The notes below the pieces were generated by a model. That model had not been told where the DNA came from. It ran no database searches and saw only the letters and a program-made list of their open reading frames with translations. A stretch of 59,355 nucleotides of DNA from an uncultured Pseudomonadota bacterium. Its GTDB lineage: Bacteria; Pseudomonadota; Gammaproteobacteria; Steroidobacterales; Steroidobacteraceae. Position numbers and translations under genes: made by a program. Each line of letters begins with the position of its first letter. Within the stretch, counting starts at the first letter, position 1. Below are positions 44,019 through 51,903 of the stretch, one piece after another. The stretch spans positions 1 through 59,355 of the forward strand of contig CAIYLH010000058.1 in assembly GCA_903927005.1 (NCBI GenBank), read 5' to 3'.

Positions 44019-46604
44019 CTACAGCAGCAGTTCCTCGGCCGGCTCGCGCAGGTTGTAGCGCGAACTCATCGCGTGCCCGTAGGCGCCGGCGGTGGCGATC
44101 AGCATCACATCGCCTTCATGACACGTCGGCAGCGTGCGCTCATGGCCGAGCACGTCGGCCGACTCGCAGATGGGACCGACGACCTCGTAGGTCGCCTCTG
44201 TCGGCGCCTCCAGCCGTGTCAGATTAACGATGTCGTGGTGGGCACCGTACAGCGCAGGCCGAATCAGCGAGTTCATGCCGGTCGCGATGCCCAGGTACTG
44301 CTTGCTGCCCTTGCCCTTGAGCTGGGTCACGCGCGCCAGCAGCACGCCGGCCGCTGCGACCAGGTAGCGGCCAGGCTCGAGCCATAACTCGAAGCGCGGG
44401 TTGCGCGCACGGAACGCCGCCAGCGTCACAGCCAGCGCCGCCAGGTCAACGGGACGGCGACTGGCCTTATCGGGCACGCCGAAACCGCCGCCGAGATCGA
44501 GCACACGGACAGCGGGGAAGTCCGCCGCGACCTTCGCAAGGGTTTCGGCGACCTCAAGCCAGGTGTCGATGGCGAAGATGCCGCTACCGGTGTGGGCATG
44601 CAGGCCGACAACGCGCGCACGCGCGGCACTGGCGAGCCGCGCCAGTTCGTCCATCTCGAACAGCGGCACACCGAACTTGGCATGCTGACCGGCGGTGCGC
44701 ACGTGCTGGTGGTGGCCGTGACCGCGGCCGGTGTCGATGCGCACGAATAGTCCGGCGTCCGCGAACAGCTCAGGCCAGGCCCGCAGCGGATAGAGGTTGT
44801 CGAGGGTCACGGTGAGACCCGCCGCGACCGCCCACGCATACTCGTGGCGCGGCGCGAAGTTCGGGGTATAGAGAATCCGTTCGGGCGCCAACCCCGGCAC
44901 GCTCGCCAGCAGATGCTCGACCTCGCCCCTGGAGACGCAGTCAAAACCAATGCCTTCGGCGGCCAGCGCCTGCAGCACGGCCGGGTGCGGGTTCGCCTTC
45001 ATCGCATAGTGAACTTCCGCGACCGCGTCGATGGCGCGGATCTCACGCGCCGCCGCGCGCACGGTGTCCAGGTCGTAAACGTAGGCTGAGTCGCGCTCAC
45101 CGAGCCGCTCGAGCAGCCGCTCGCGCTGCAGGCGCCACCAGGCCGGCGCCGACTGCGGCGTTGCCGCAGGTCCCTGCAGCTCGTCCCAGGTAGGTCCCAG
45201 CACCAGATCGTTGACTGCCGCGCGGATCAGCAACTCGTGCAGCTGACCTACCAGCCGGTCGCCCTGCACCTCATCGATGACGAAGGTGAAGTTGAGATCG
45301 TTGGCCGCCTGGCTGACCAGGTAGATCCGCTCTTCAGCGAACAGCGCCAGCGCCTCACCCAGGTCGTGCAGGATGCCGCGGATGTTGCGCCCGAGCAGCG
45401 ACAGCGCGGCGCACGGGCCGATGATCTCGGCGCGGCATAGCGGCGCGAGCGCCGCCAGCAGCGACGCGATCGCGGTCGTATCGAGCGTATTGGCCTGCGG
45501 GTCGAGCGAGACGGTGACGTTGGTCTCGGAGGTCGACACCAGATCGACCGACAGTCCCTGCGCCTTGAACACCTGGAACACGTCGGCGAGAAAGCCGACC
45601 TGATGCCACATGCCAGGGCTGTCCATCGACACCAGCGTGATGCCCTTCTTGAGCGCGATCGCCTTGACCTGCGCGGCGTCACCGCCGGCCGGACTTGCGC
45701 TGATGTGCGTGCCCTCCACCGCCGGGCTCTGCGTTGCGTACACGTACAGCGGTATACCGTACTGCTTGACCGGCATGATGCAGCGCGGATGCAGGACCTT
45801 GGCGCCGCTGGAGGCGATCTCCTGCGCCTCGTCGTAATGCAGCTGGCGCAGCAGCCGCGCATTCGGCACGCCCTTGGGGTTCGCGCTGAACAGCCCCGGC
45901 ACGTCGGTCCAGATCTCCAGCCGCACCGCGCCGAGCTTGGCGGCAAAGTACGCCCCCGAGGTGTCGGAGCCGCCGCGGCCGAGCAGCACCGTGTTGCCGT
46001 GCGCGTCCGCGGCGATGAACCCCTGGCTGAGGAAGACCGTCCCGGGACGCGTGCAGCGCGCCATCAGCGCGGCGTCCGGGGCGTAGTCACAGGTCGCGGA
46101 CAGGATCGAGGCGCGCTCGGACGCGCCGGGCCGGTCCTCCGCGCGCAGCACCGTGCGCGCGTCCATCCATTCGACCAACAGGCCTTCGCTGGCAAGCCAT
46201 GCCGCGCCTAGCTCAGTCGCCATCAACTCGCCGCTGGCCATCACCCGCGCCCGGACGCGGGCGCTGACCTCGTTGACCAGTGCGACGCCGGCGGCGATCT
46301 GGCCGAGTTCGTCGAGGTGGCGCTGCACGCCGGCTGGCAGCGCGAGGCCCAGCTCGGCCGCCAGCTGCGCATGGCGGGCGGCAATCTGGGCGAGGACCTC
46401 GGCATGGCGGCCGACCGCCGCAGCGCTCAGCAGAGCCTCCAGACGGTCGGTGATGCCCGACAGCGCCGAGTGGACGACCACCGGCTGCAGGCCTGCGGCA
46501 AGTCGCGCACGCAGCACGTCGCGGATGTTGCGCCAGTTGGCGGCTGACGACACGCTGGTGCCGCCAAACTTCAGGACGACGAAGGAAGCGGTGTCTGCTG
46601 GCAT
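44019..46604 (-). CDS. lysAC: Bifunctional aspartate kinase / diaminopimelate decarboxylase
   Basis: 861 residues, a fusion of the first and last enzymes of lysine synthesis. Residues 1 to about 440 are aspartate kinase: [35 protein letters not shown], and ACT-domain segments such as [13 protein letters not shown]. From about residue 480 it is LysA: the PLP lysine in [47 protein letters not shown] and [15 protein letters not shown]. The same fusion is known in Xanthomonas. Coupling the two allows lysine to control the entry step through the ACT domains. No lysine riboswitch lies in the 90-base leader. Confidence 0.95.
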   Translation of the reverse strand: MPADTASFVVLKFGGTSVSSAANWRNIRDVLRARLAAGLQPVVVHSALSGITDRLEALLSAAAVGRHAEVLAQIAARHAQLAAELGLALPAGVQRHLDELGQIAAGVALVNEVSARVRARVMASGELMATELGAAWLASEGLLVEWMDARTVLRAEDRPGASERASILSATCDYAPDAALMARCTRPGTVFLSQGFIAADAHGNTVLLGRGGSDTSGAYFAAKLGAVRLEIWTDVPGLFSANPKGVPNARLLRQLHYDEAQEIASSGAKVLHPRCIMPVKQYGIPLYVYATQSPAVEGTHISASPAGGDAAQVKAIALKKGITLVSMDSPGMWHQVGFLADVFQVFKAQGLSVDLVSTSETNVTVSLDPQANTLDTTAIASLLAALAPLCRAEIIGPCAALSLLGRNIRGILHDLGEALALFAEERIYLVSQAANDLNFTFVIDEVQGDRLVGQLHELLIRAAVNDLVLGPTWDELQGPAATPQSAPAWWRLQRERLLERLGERDSAYVYDLDTVRAAAREIRAIDAVAEVHYAMKANPHPAVLQALAAEGIGFDCVSRGEVEHLLASVPGLAPERILYTPNFAPRHEYAWAVAAGLTVTLDNLYPLRAWPELFADAGLFVRIDTGRGHGHHQHVRTAGQHAKFGVPLFEMDELARLASAARARVVGLHAHTGSGIFAIDTWLEVAETLAKVAADFPAVRVLDLGGGFGVPDKASRRPVDLAALAVTLAAFRARNPRFELWLEPGRYLVAAAGVLLARVTQLKGKGSKQYLGIATGMNSLIRPALYGAHHDIVNLTRLEAPTEATYEVVGPICESADVLGHERTLPTCHEGDVMLIATAGAYGHAMSSRYNLREPAEELLL

Positions 46605-46694
46605 GGCGGGTCTGGGGCGGCGGGGGCCCTCAAGGGCCGAAAATCGGGAGTCTGGGGGGCGCGGCGAAGCGCGCCGCGGAATCGAAGACGGCGA

Positions 46695-46910
46695 TCAGGC
46701 GTCGTCTTCGAAGTCCAACAGCTCTTTTTTGAGGCGGCGCTCTGCGAGCACGTCCTCGAGCTTGCTCCAGGCTGCCTTGCCTTTCTTGCCAGGCTGGGCC
46801 TTCTTACGATCCACCCGATCGATCAGGCGGTCGTAATCAGGCTCCTCCGCCTCAGCATCGGCGAGGAACTCTTCGTCAAGTTCGAAGTGCTCTTCGTCCC
46901 TTTCTGTCAT
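46695..46910 (-). CDS. Small acidic cytosolic protein
   Basis: 71 residues, start MTERDEEHFELDEEFL. The first half is very acidic. The second half is basic then helical (AWSKLEDVLAERRLKKELLD) and ends in FEDDA. There is no signal peptide or membrane segment. The C-terminal pattern of a basic stretch, a LEDxLxERRLKKEL helix and acidic end is reminiscent of small proteins of the PA3496-like group in gammaproteobacteria, but this is a weak match from memory. It lies 90 bases upstream of lysAC and has its own promoter. Confidence 0.65.
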   Translation of the reverse strand: MTERDEEHFELDEEFLADAEAEEPDYDRLIDRVDRKKAQPGKKGKAAWSKLEDVLAERRLKKELLDFEDDA

Positions 46911-46981
46911 GCCCGGTTCGCCTAAATTTCTTCAATCAGATCAACGAGATCTGGTGCTTTTTGCGGTTGCGAAGCATCCGA

Positions 46982-47009
46982 ACTATACAGAAAAGGTGAG
47001 CGCTTGCAA
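46982..47009 (-). promoter_or_regulatory. Promoter of the small acidic protein / lysAC unit
   Basis: On the minus strand TTGCAA (complement 47004-47009), a 16-base spacer and TATAGT (complement 46982-46987). It sits about 70 bases upstream of the small gene and downstream of the terminator of the preceding transcript. Confidence 0.55.
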
Positions 47010-47036
47010 CAAGGATTCTCGTATTTCCGAAAAACA

Positions 47037-47062
47037 AAGGCCCCGGACGCTGCCGGGGCCTT
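47037..47062 (-). terminator. Terminator of the six-cysteine peptide gene
   Basis: Ten perfect base pairs (AAGGCCCCGG / CCGGGGCCTT, loop of 6) followed on the minus strand by TTTGTTTTT, 35 bases after the stop at 47098. Confidence 0.85.
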
Positions 47063-47097
47063 CGTATCTGCCACCAGAAAAGCCCTGGCGCACTAGC

Positions 47098-47310
47098 TCA
47101 GCCGCACTTGCGCAGGCACTCGTCGACGGCCGCATCGCACTGCCGCTGCTTGGTGCTGTCCTTGCCCGCTGCCATCATGCAACGGTCGGATTCCTCGTCG
47201 CATTGCGCCGCGCATTTTTCGTCCGCGGCGTGCCCCACCCCAGGCAAAGAGACAGCGAACGCAAAAGCCAGTAACAGCGCGCTGGGGCGCAGACGTACAC
47301 CGAACTTCAT
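47098..47310 (-). CDS. Secreted six-cysteine mini-protein
   Basis: 70 residues from the ATG at 47310, with AGGAGAA upstream. The signal peptide (LRPSALLLAFAFAVSLPGVG) is cleaved near HAADEK, leaving about 42 residues. The six cysteines have mirror-symmetric spacing: C-X3-C-X6-C-X13-C-X6-C-X3-C. That fits a helical hairpin held by disulphides. It has its own terminator, and the acyl-CoA dehydrogenase lies upstream in the same direction. No family recognised; metal binding or a toxin/adhesive role are both possible. Confidence 0.75.
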   Translation of the reverse strand: MKFGVRLRPSALLLAFAFAVSLPGVGHAADEKCAAQCDEESDRCMMAAGKDSTKQRQCDAAVDECLRKCG

Positions 47311-47408
47311 AATTCTTCTCCTACGTTGCCGGCGGCCTCCGATGGCCGTCACGGTGGATCGATGATGATTCGCCCGTGCGGCGGATGCAACGAGTAAAAA
47401 CCGACCCG

Positions 47409-49184
47409 CTACAGGCTGTACTGCTCCGCCGTCAGCACCGGCAGCGAACCGGCCCCCGCCCGTACGCCGGCCGCAAAGGCCTGGGTCCGCGGCAGCAAGC
47501 GCTCGAAGTAGAACCGGGCGGCCGCGAGCTTAGCCTCGTAGAAGCCCGCCTCGTGCGTCCCCGCCGCCAATTGCTGCACCGCAACCTTGGCCATCCGCAG
47601 CCAGCACCAGGCCACCAGCACGTAGCCGGCGTGATTGAGGTAATCCACCGCCACCGCCCCCAGCTCGTCCGGGTCCTGGGCCACCCGGCCGCCGACCACC
47701 GCCGTCAGCTCGCCCAGCTCCTTCATCCGCGTCTGCAGCTCGGCCGCCCACGGCAGCAGCGCCGGCGGCAGGTCCGTGCCCAGCGACGCGACCATCTCCG
47801 CCGCCAGCGCGCGCACGGTTGCGCCGCCATTCATCAACACCTTGCGGCCGAGCAGGTCCAAGGCCTGAATACCGTTGGTCCCTTCGTAGATGCAGGTGAT
47901 CTTGGCATCGCGCAGATACTGCTCGACGCCCGTGTCACGGATGAACCCCGCCCCGCCATGCACCTGCACCGCAAGTCCCGTGGTCTCCATGGCGGTATCG
48001 GTCAGCAGCGACTTCACGATCGGCACCAGTAGCGCCACCAACTGCTCAGCGTGCGCGCGCACGGCGGGATCGGAATGCAGCTGCGCGGTGTCCTCCAACT
48101 GGTAGGTGTAGTACGCCAGCAGCCGCTGCCCTTCGGTCAGGGCCTTCTGCGTCATCACCATCCGGCGCACTTCCGCGTGGCGGATGATCGGGTCGGCCGG
48201 CTTGTCGCGATCGAGCGGCCCGCGAGCCGCCCGGCCCTGCAGGCGCTCGAACGCGTACGCAACCGACGCCTGCAGCGCGCGCTCGCTCAGGCCCAGGCCC
48301 TGCAGGCCAACACCGAGACGGGCGTGGTTCATCATGGTGAACATCGCCGCGAGCCCGCCGCCGGGCTGGCCAATCATCCAGCCCTGCGCGGACTCGAAGT
48401 TCATCACGCAGGTCGGCGAGGCGTGGATACCCATCTTGTGCTCGACCGACGCACAGCTGACGCCGTTCTGCGCCCCGTCGATGCGCCGCGGCACCAGCAA
48501 CAGGCTGATGCCCTTGGTCCCCACCGGCGCGTCCGGCAACCGCGCGAGCACCAGGTGGATGATGTTGTCGGTGAAATCGTGCTCGCCCCAACTGATGTAG
48601 ATCTTGGTGCCACTGACGCGGAAGCTGCCGTCGGCCGCCGGTTCCGCCCGCGTCCGCAGCATCGCAAGGTCGGTACCCGCCTGCGGCTCGGTCAGGCACA
48701 TCGTGCCGGTCCAGTGGCCTGCGACCATCTTGGCCAGGAAGCGGCCCTTGAGCTCCTCACTGCCGTGCCGGTCGAGCGCGTACGCCGCGCCCTCCGACAG
48801 CCCGCTCGCCATGCGCCAGGCCATCGCCGCGCTGCAGAGCATTTCACCGACGACGATGTGCGCGATCGCCGGCAAGCCCTGGCCACCGTACTCGGGACTC
48901 GCCGACATGCCGGCCCAGCCATCGGCGCAGAACTGCTGGTAGGCGGCCTTGAAGCCGTCGGCGGGGACCACCTCGCCGTCTACATAGCGCACGCCCTGCT
49001 GGTCGCCCTGCCAGTTGAGCGGTGAGAGCACCTGCTCGCTGAACTTGCCCGCCTCGTCGATGATGCTGTCGATCAGCTCGCGACTGACGTCATCACGGCC
49101 CAGGCCCACGAGCACACGCTCGGCACCGAGCACCTCGTGCAGGATGAACTCGAACTCGCGGCGCGGCGCACGGTACTCGTACAT
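47409..49184 (-). CDS. Acyl-CoA dehydrogenase with C-terminal extension
   Basis: 591 residues from the ATG at 49184 (MYEYRAPRREFEFILHEVLG). The open frame upstream is antisense to another gene and is not coding. It has the acyl-CoA dehydrogenase fold: TGTMCLTEPQAGTDLAMLRT and SGTKIYISWGEHDF in the flavin region, GLQGLGLSERALQASVAYA, and QVHGGAGFIRDTGVEQYLRD with IYEGTNGIQALDLLGRK carrying the catalytic Glu. The N-terminal and C-terminal add-on domains and length match the DmdC/FadE-like long family. It feeds electrons to ETF (etfBA at 7-8.8 kb). Confidence 0.92.
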   Translation of the reverse strand: MYEYRAPRREFEFILHEVLGAERVLVGLGRDDVSRELIDSIIDEAGKFSEQVLSPLNWQGDQQGVRYVDGEVVPADGFKAAYQQFCADGWAGMSASPEYGGQGLPAIAHIVVGEMLCSAAMAWRMASGLSEGAAYALDRHGSEELKGRFLAKMVAGHWTGTMCLTEPQAGTDLAMLRTRAEPAADGSFRVSGTKIYISWGEHDFTDNIIHLVLARLPDAPVGTKGISLLLVPRRIDGAQNGVSCASVEHKMGIHASPTCVMNFESAQGWMIGQPGGGLAAMFTMMNHARLGVGLQGLGLSERALQASVAYAFERLQGRAARGPLDRDKPADPIIRHAEVRRMVMTQKALTEGQRLLAYYTYQLEDTAQLHSDPAVRAHAEQLVALLVPIVKSLLTDTAMETTGLAVQVHGGAGFIRDTGVEQYLRDAKITCIYEGTNGIQALDLLGRKVLMNGGATVRALAAEMVASLGTDLPPALLPWAAELQTRMKELGELTAVVGGRVAQDPDELGAVAVDYLNHAGYVLVAWCWLRMAKVAVQQLAAGTHEAGFYEAKLAAARFYFERLLPRTQAFAAGVRAGAGSLPVLTAEQYSL

Positions 49185-49322
49185 GGTGGAACCCAACGGT
49201 GAGGAGCGCGATCCGGAACTGACGATCGCAGCGCTGATTCTAGCAGCGACTCCACACCGGCCGCAGCGTGGGCTGTGGCAAAATCGGGCCTTGGGCGCAC
49301 TCCACGCGCCCGCGGGGAACTC

Positions 49323-50114
49323 ATGCGCATCATTACCCTGCTGCTGCTGGCGCTGACCGCGCCACTGCTGGCGGATGCTGCGGAGCTTGCCCCGGCACCG
49401 ATCTGCACCGACCGGCCGACCAAGTCGACCGGCACCTGCACCGCCGAGGCCGGCCATCTGCAGCTGGAGGCGGACTTGGTCAGCTACAGCGAGCTGTCGC
49501 TGGACGGCACGCGCACCGACACCCTGCTCGCGCTCAACCCGACGCTCAAGCTCGGACTGAACTCGCGCCTCGACCTCGAGCTCAACCTGCCGCTCTGGAC
49601 CCAGAACCGCACGCGTGACGCCGGCGGCAGCAGCACGGTGCGTGGCAGCGGCGATTTGTCGCTCAAGCTCAAGCAGAAGCTCTACAGCGGCGCTGTGCTC
49701 GAGCTCGCACTGATGCCGGTCGTGAAAGCGCCGACCGCCGCGCACGCGCTCGGCAACGGCGCCTGGGAGGGCGGCGTGCTGCTGCCGCTGGTCGCGACGC
49801 TGTCGGACGAATGGAGCCTCAACCTCAGCCCGGAACTCGACGTGCTCGCCAACGCCAGCGGCAGTGGCCACCACCTCAATACCGCCCAGTTGGTGAACCT
49901 CGGCCGCACCCTGCCGCATGACGTCACTCTGTCGATAGAGCTGTGGGCAGACTGGAACCACGACCCGGCCGGCAGCCAGCGGCAAGCATCCTTCGACCTC
50001 GGCGCTGCGTGGCTGCTGTCCACCGATCTGCAGCTGGATGGCGGCGTCAACCTGGGGCTCAACCGGCTAACACCAAGCCGGCAGGCCTATCTGGGCATAT
50101 CGCAGCGATTTTAG
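49323..50114 (+). CDS. Outer-membrane beta-barrel 'transporter', Phenol_MetA_deg type
   Basis: 263 residues from the ATG at 49323; signal peptide (IITLLLLALTAPLLADA) cleaved near AAEL. The mature protein starts PICTDRPTKSTGTC and then shows repeated amphipathic strands (TDTLLALNPTLKLGLNSRLD, SGDLSLKLKQKLYSGA) and ends YLGISQRF with a terminal Phe typical of outer-membrane barrels. It resembles the PF13557-type family (putative MetA-pathway of phenol degradation). Function unknown. It precedes the DUF2946 cluster on the same strand by 95 bases and may or may not belong to it. Confidence 0.72.
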   Translation: MRIITLLLLALTAPLLADAAELAPAPICTDRPTKSTGTCTAEAGHLQLEADLVSYSELSLDGTRTDTLLALNPTLKLGLNSRLDLELNLPLWTQNRTRDAGGSSTVRGSGDLSLKLKQKLYSGAVLELALMPVVKAPTAAHALGNGAWEGGVLLPLVATLSDEWSLNLSPELDVLANASGSGHHLNTAQLVNLGRTLPHDVTLSIELWADWNHDPAGSQRQASFDLGAAWLLSTDLQLDGGVNLGLNRLTPSRQAYLGISQRF

Positions 50115-50209
50115 ACGCGCAGGCGCCGCCTACAGTGTTCCCCTCGGGCAACTACCGTCTCACAGTGGCCGCAACGGCCATTGCACGGATTGTCGCCGCG
50201 AGCGCTCTA

Positions 50210-50602
50210 ATGCATATTAGGGCAATGATCGGCGCCTACCGTTGCTCACGTTTTCCGAGCCCTCGCCAGTGCCTTGCGGGACTGGCGCTCTTGGCGCTGC
50301 TGGTCCGTGGGCTGATTCCGGTCGGGTTCATGCCGGCGCAACTCGGCGGGGCGACCCACCTGATGTTCTGCCACGGCACCGCCATGGCGATGCCGGACGC
50401 GGGTCACTCAGGCTCAAAACCCGCAGCCCACGGCTACTGCGCTTATGCCGCCAGTAGCGGCGCAGCGCTGTTACCGGTACTCGCGCTACAGGCACCGCCA
50501 ATCGTGCCCGCAGCCATCTCTGCCGCGTCGCCACTCTCCTCGCGCGTCGCGGCCCCCCCGCCACGCCATTCCGCCGCACGCGGACCTCCTACCCTCGCCT
50601 GA
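50210..50602 (+). CDS. DUF2946 family protein, first copy
   Basis: 130 residues (an ATG five codons later, 50225, is an alternative start). One hydrophobic N-terminal segment (CLAGLALLALLVRGLIPVGF) leads into the DUF2946 hallmark GLIPVGFMPA. A periplasmic Cys/His/Met region follows: LMFCHGTAMAMPDAGHSG and AAHGYCAYAA. The tail is proline/alanine-rich. DUF2946 proteins are found near copper-transport genes. In Bordetella a DUF2946 upstream ORF (CruR) is reported to control translation of a TonB receptor in response to copper. Here a second copy lies just before a TonB receptor. Confidence 0.72.
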   Translation: MHIRAMIGAYRCSRFPSPRQCLAGLALLALLVRGLIPVGFMPAQLGGATHLMFCHGTAMAMPDAGHSGSKPAAHGYCAYAASSGAALLPVLALQAPPIVPAAISAASPLSSRVAAPPPRHSAARGPPTLA

Positions 50603-50825
50603 CACTCCCCGGACATCGTGATGTGACGAGGCCGCGGCCGCGTCATGTCCGATGCAATCCCCGGTAAGGGTGTTGTCGACCGTGTGGCGCAGCCGCATAC
50701 GGCCGCCGCTGCTTCGCCCTAACGCGACAGCATCGGCGCGAGAACCGACAGCCCTCTCCGCGATAAAAGTCACTGCAGCGCAGCTGCACGAGTGGCAAGC
50801 CGTCCGCAGGACAGAGGAGCGAGAA

Positions 50826-51377
50826 ATGGATACGCAACCACCGAGCCTGCCCACCCACCGGGCAGCCCTTGGCTGCATTGCCCCGTCGGTAGTCGTCCAC
50901 CATCCGTCGGCACTGGTCGCAAGCGCCCTCGCCATGGTCATCGACCGCCATGGCGTCTGTCGCGTCGCGGCAACCGCCGCGAGCATGGCAGAGACGCTTG
51001 AACTGCTGCATGACGAGCACCCCGCAGTGCTGGTGCTATCACTGCCCGGCAGCACCGCAAGAGGCGCTGCCGGGGCAATCACCGCAGTAAAGAGGTTCGC
51101 GCCTCAGACGGCGCTGGTGCTGATCAGCGAGCATCGCGATCGGCCATTCCTGGCCGCCATGCTGCGCGCTGGCACCGACGCCTGCCTGCACTGCAGCGAA
51201 ACGAGTCAGCGCCTGCATGAGGCGCTTGATGCGGCGTGCAACGCCAGAACATACCTCAGTCCATCGATCATGCGCGACCTGAACCGCCGCCGACAACCTC
51301 GCCGACGCAACGCGAGCTGCACCCTCACGACTGCGCCCGCACCGGTGACGCGGTCCTACACGAGGTCTGCGCACTGA
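50826..51377 (+). CDS. Degenerate response-regulator receiver (pseudo-receiver)
   Basis: 183 residues from the ATG at 50826, with GAGGAG eight bases upstream. Residues 20-147 follow a NarL/FixJ receiver: SVVVHHPSALVASALAMVID, AVLVLSLPGSTARG, AVKRFAPQTALVLISEHRDR, FLAAMLRAGTDACLHCSE, and ARTYLSPSIM. The phosphorylation residues are lost: the acidic pair is His25-His26, the acceptor Asp is Ser72, and the conserved Lys is in HCSE. After YLSP, where a LuxR HTH normally begins, only a basic tail (LNRRRQPRRRNAS) remains. It probably works without phosphorylation, perhaps through protein contact or metal binding by its His/Cys. Function unknown. Confidence 0.65.
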   Translation: MDTQPPSLPTHRAALGCIAPSVVVHHPSALVASALAMVIDRHGVCRVAATAASMAETLELLHDEHPAVLVLSLPGSTARGAAGAITAVKRFAPQTALVLISEHRDRPFLAAMLRAGTDACLHCSETSQRLHEALDAACNARTYLSPSIMRDLNRRRQPRRRNASCTLTTAPAPVTRSYTRSAH

Positions 51378-51384
51378 ATCGGCC

Positions 51385-51801
51385 ATGAGCGCTCCACGCA
51401 TCACCTCGCGACGCCAGACAACTCGCCATGCCCTGGCGATGCTGCTTGCGCTCGCGCTGGCGGTGCGAGCGCTGGTACCACTCGGCTTCATGCCGACGGT
51501 GGATGTGCACGGCGCCATCGCGCTGATGTTCTGCGAAGGCTACGCGCCAACACCAACCGCGACCGCGCCGACCCGCGACGCCCACCACACCCACCACGTG
51601 CATGGCGGCGCCGGACATCGGACCGCGCACACGTCGTGCCCCTTCGCTGCGAGTGGCGGCGCCACACCACCGCCAGCGCCGCTGCCGCTGTACCTGCCAG
51701 CAGCGCGATTCCTCGCCACTGCCAGGCAACCCTCGCGCGAGCCCGTGAGCCGACGGGGTTTTCGCGCGCATGCGCCGCGTGGGCCACCCTCCCTCTACTG
51801 A
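51385..51801 (+). CDS. DUF2946 family protein, second copy
   Basis: 138 residues, starting 8 bases after the pseudo-receiver stop. The basic N-terminus, hydrophobic segment (ALAMLLALALAVRALVPLGF) and GFMPT landmark match the first copy. The metal-binding part differs: LMFCEGYAP is followed by the His-rich DAHHTHHVHGGAGHRTAH and a SCPFAAS cysteine. The 102-base gap to the TonB receptor contains a 7-base-pair hairpin (51855-51871). Position directly before the receptor gene fits a DUF2946 upstream-regulator role as reported for CruR. Transfer of that role to this protein is inference. Confidence 0.72.
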   Translation: MSAPRITSRRQTTRHALAMLLALALAVRALVPLGFMPTVDVHGAIALMFCEGYAPTPTATAPTRDAHHTHHVHGGAGHRTAHTSCPFAASGGATPPPAPLPLYLPAARFLATARQPSREPVSRRGFRAHAPRGPPSLY

Positions 51802-51903
51802 GTCCCTTCGCCGACCGCCGTGAAGGCGTCCTAGCGGGCGTCGAATCCGCCTCCGCGTGCACCCTGCACGCCGTTTCCCCCGAACCCAGTAGAGAGTCCC
51901 ATC

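Noticed and set aside
46605-46694. Possible lysine riboswitch before lysAC
   Set aside because: Only 90 bases, and none of the lysine-element consensus is seen; only a GC hairpin is present.
49185-49985. Long open frame extending the acyl-CoA dehydrogenase upstream
   Set aside because: It is antisense to the barrel protein gene at 49323-50114, and the dehydrogenase N-terminus is complete from 49184.
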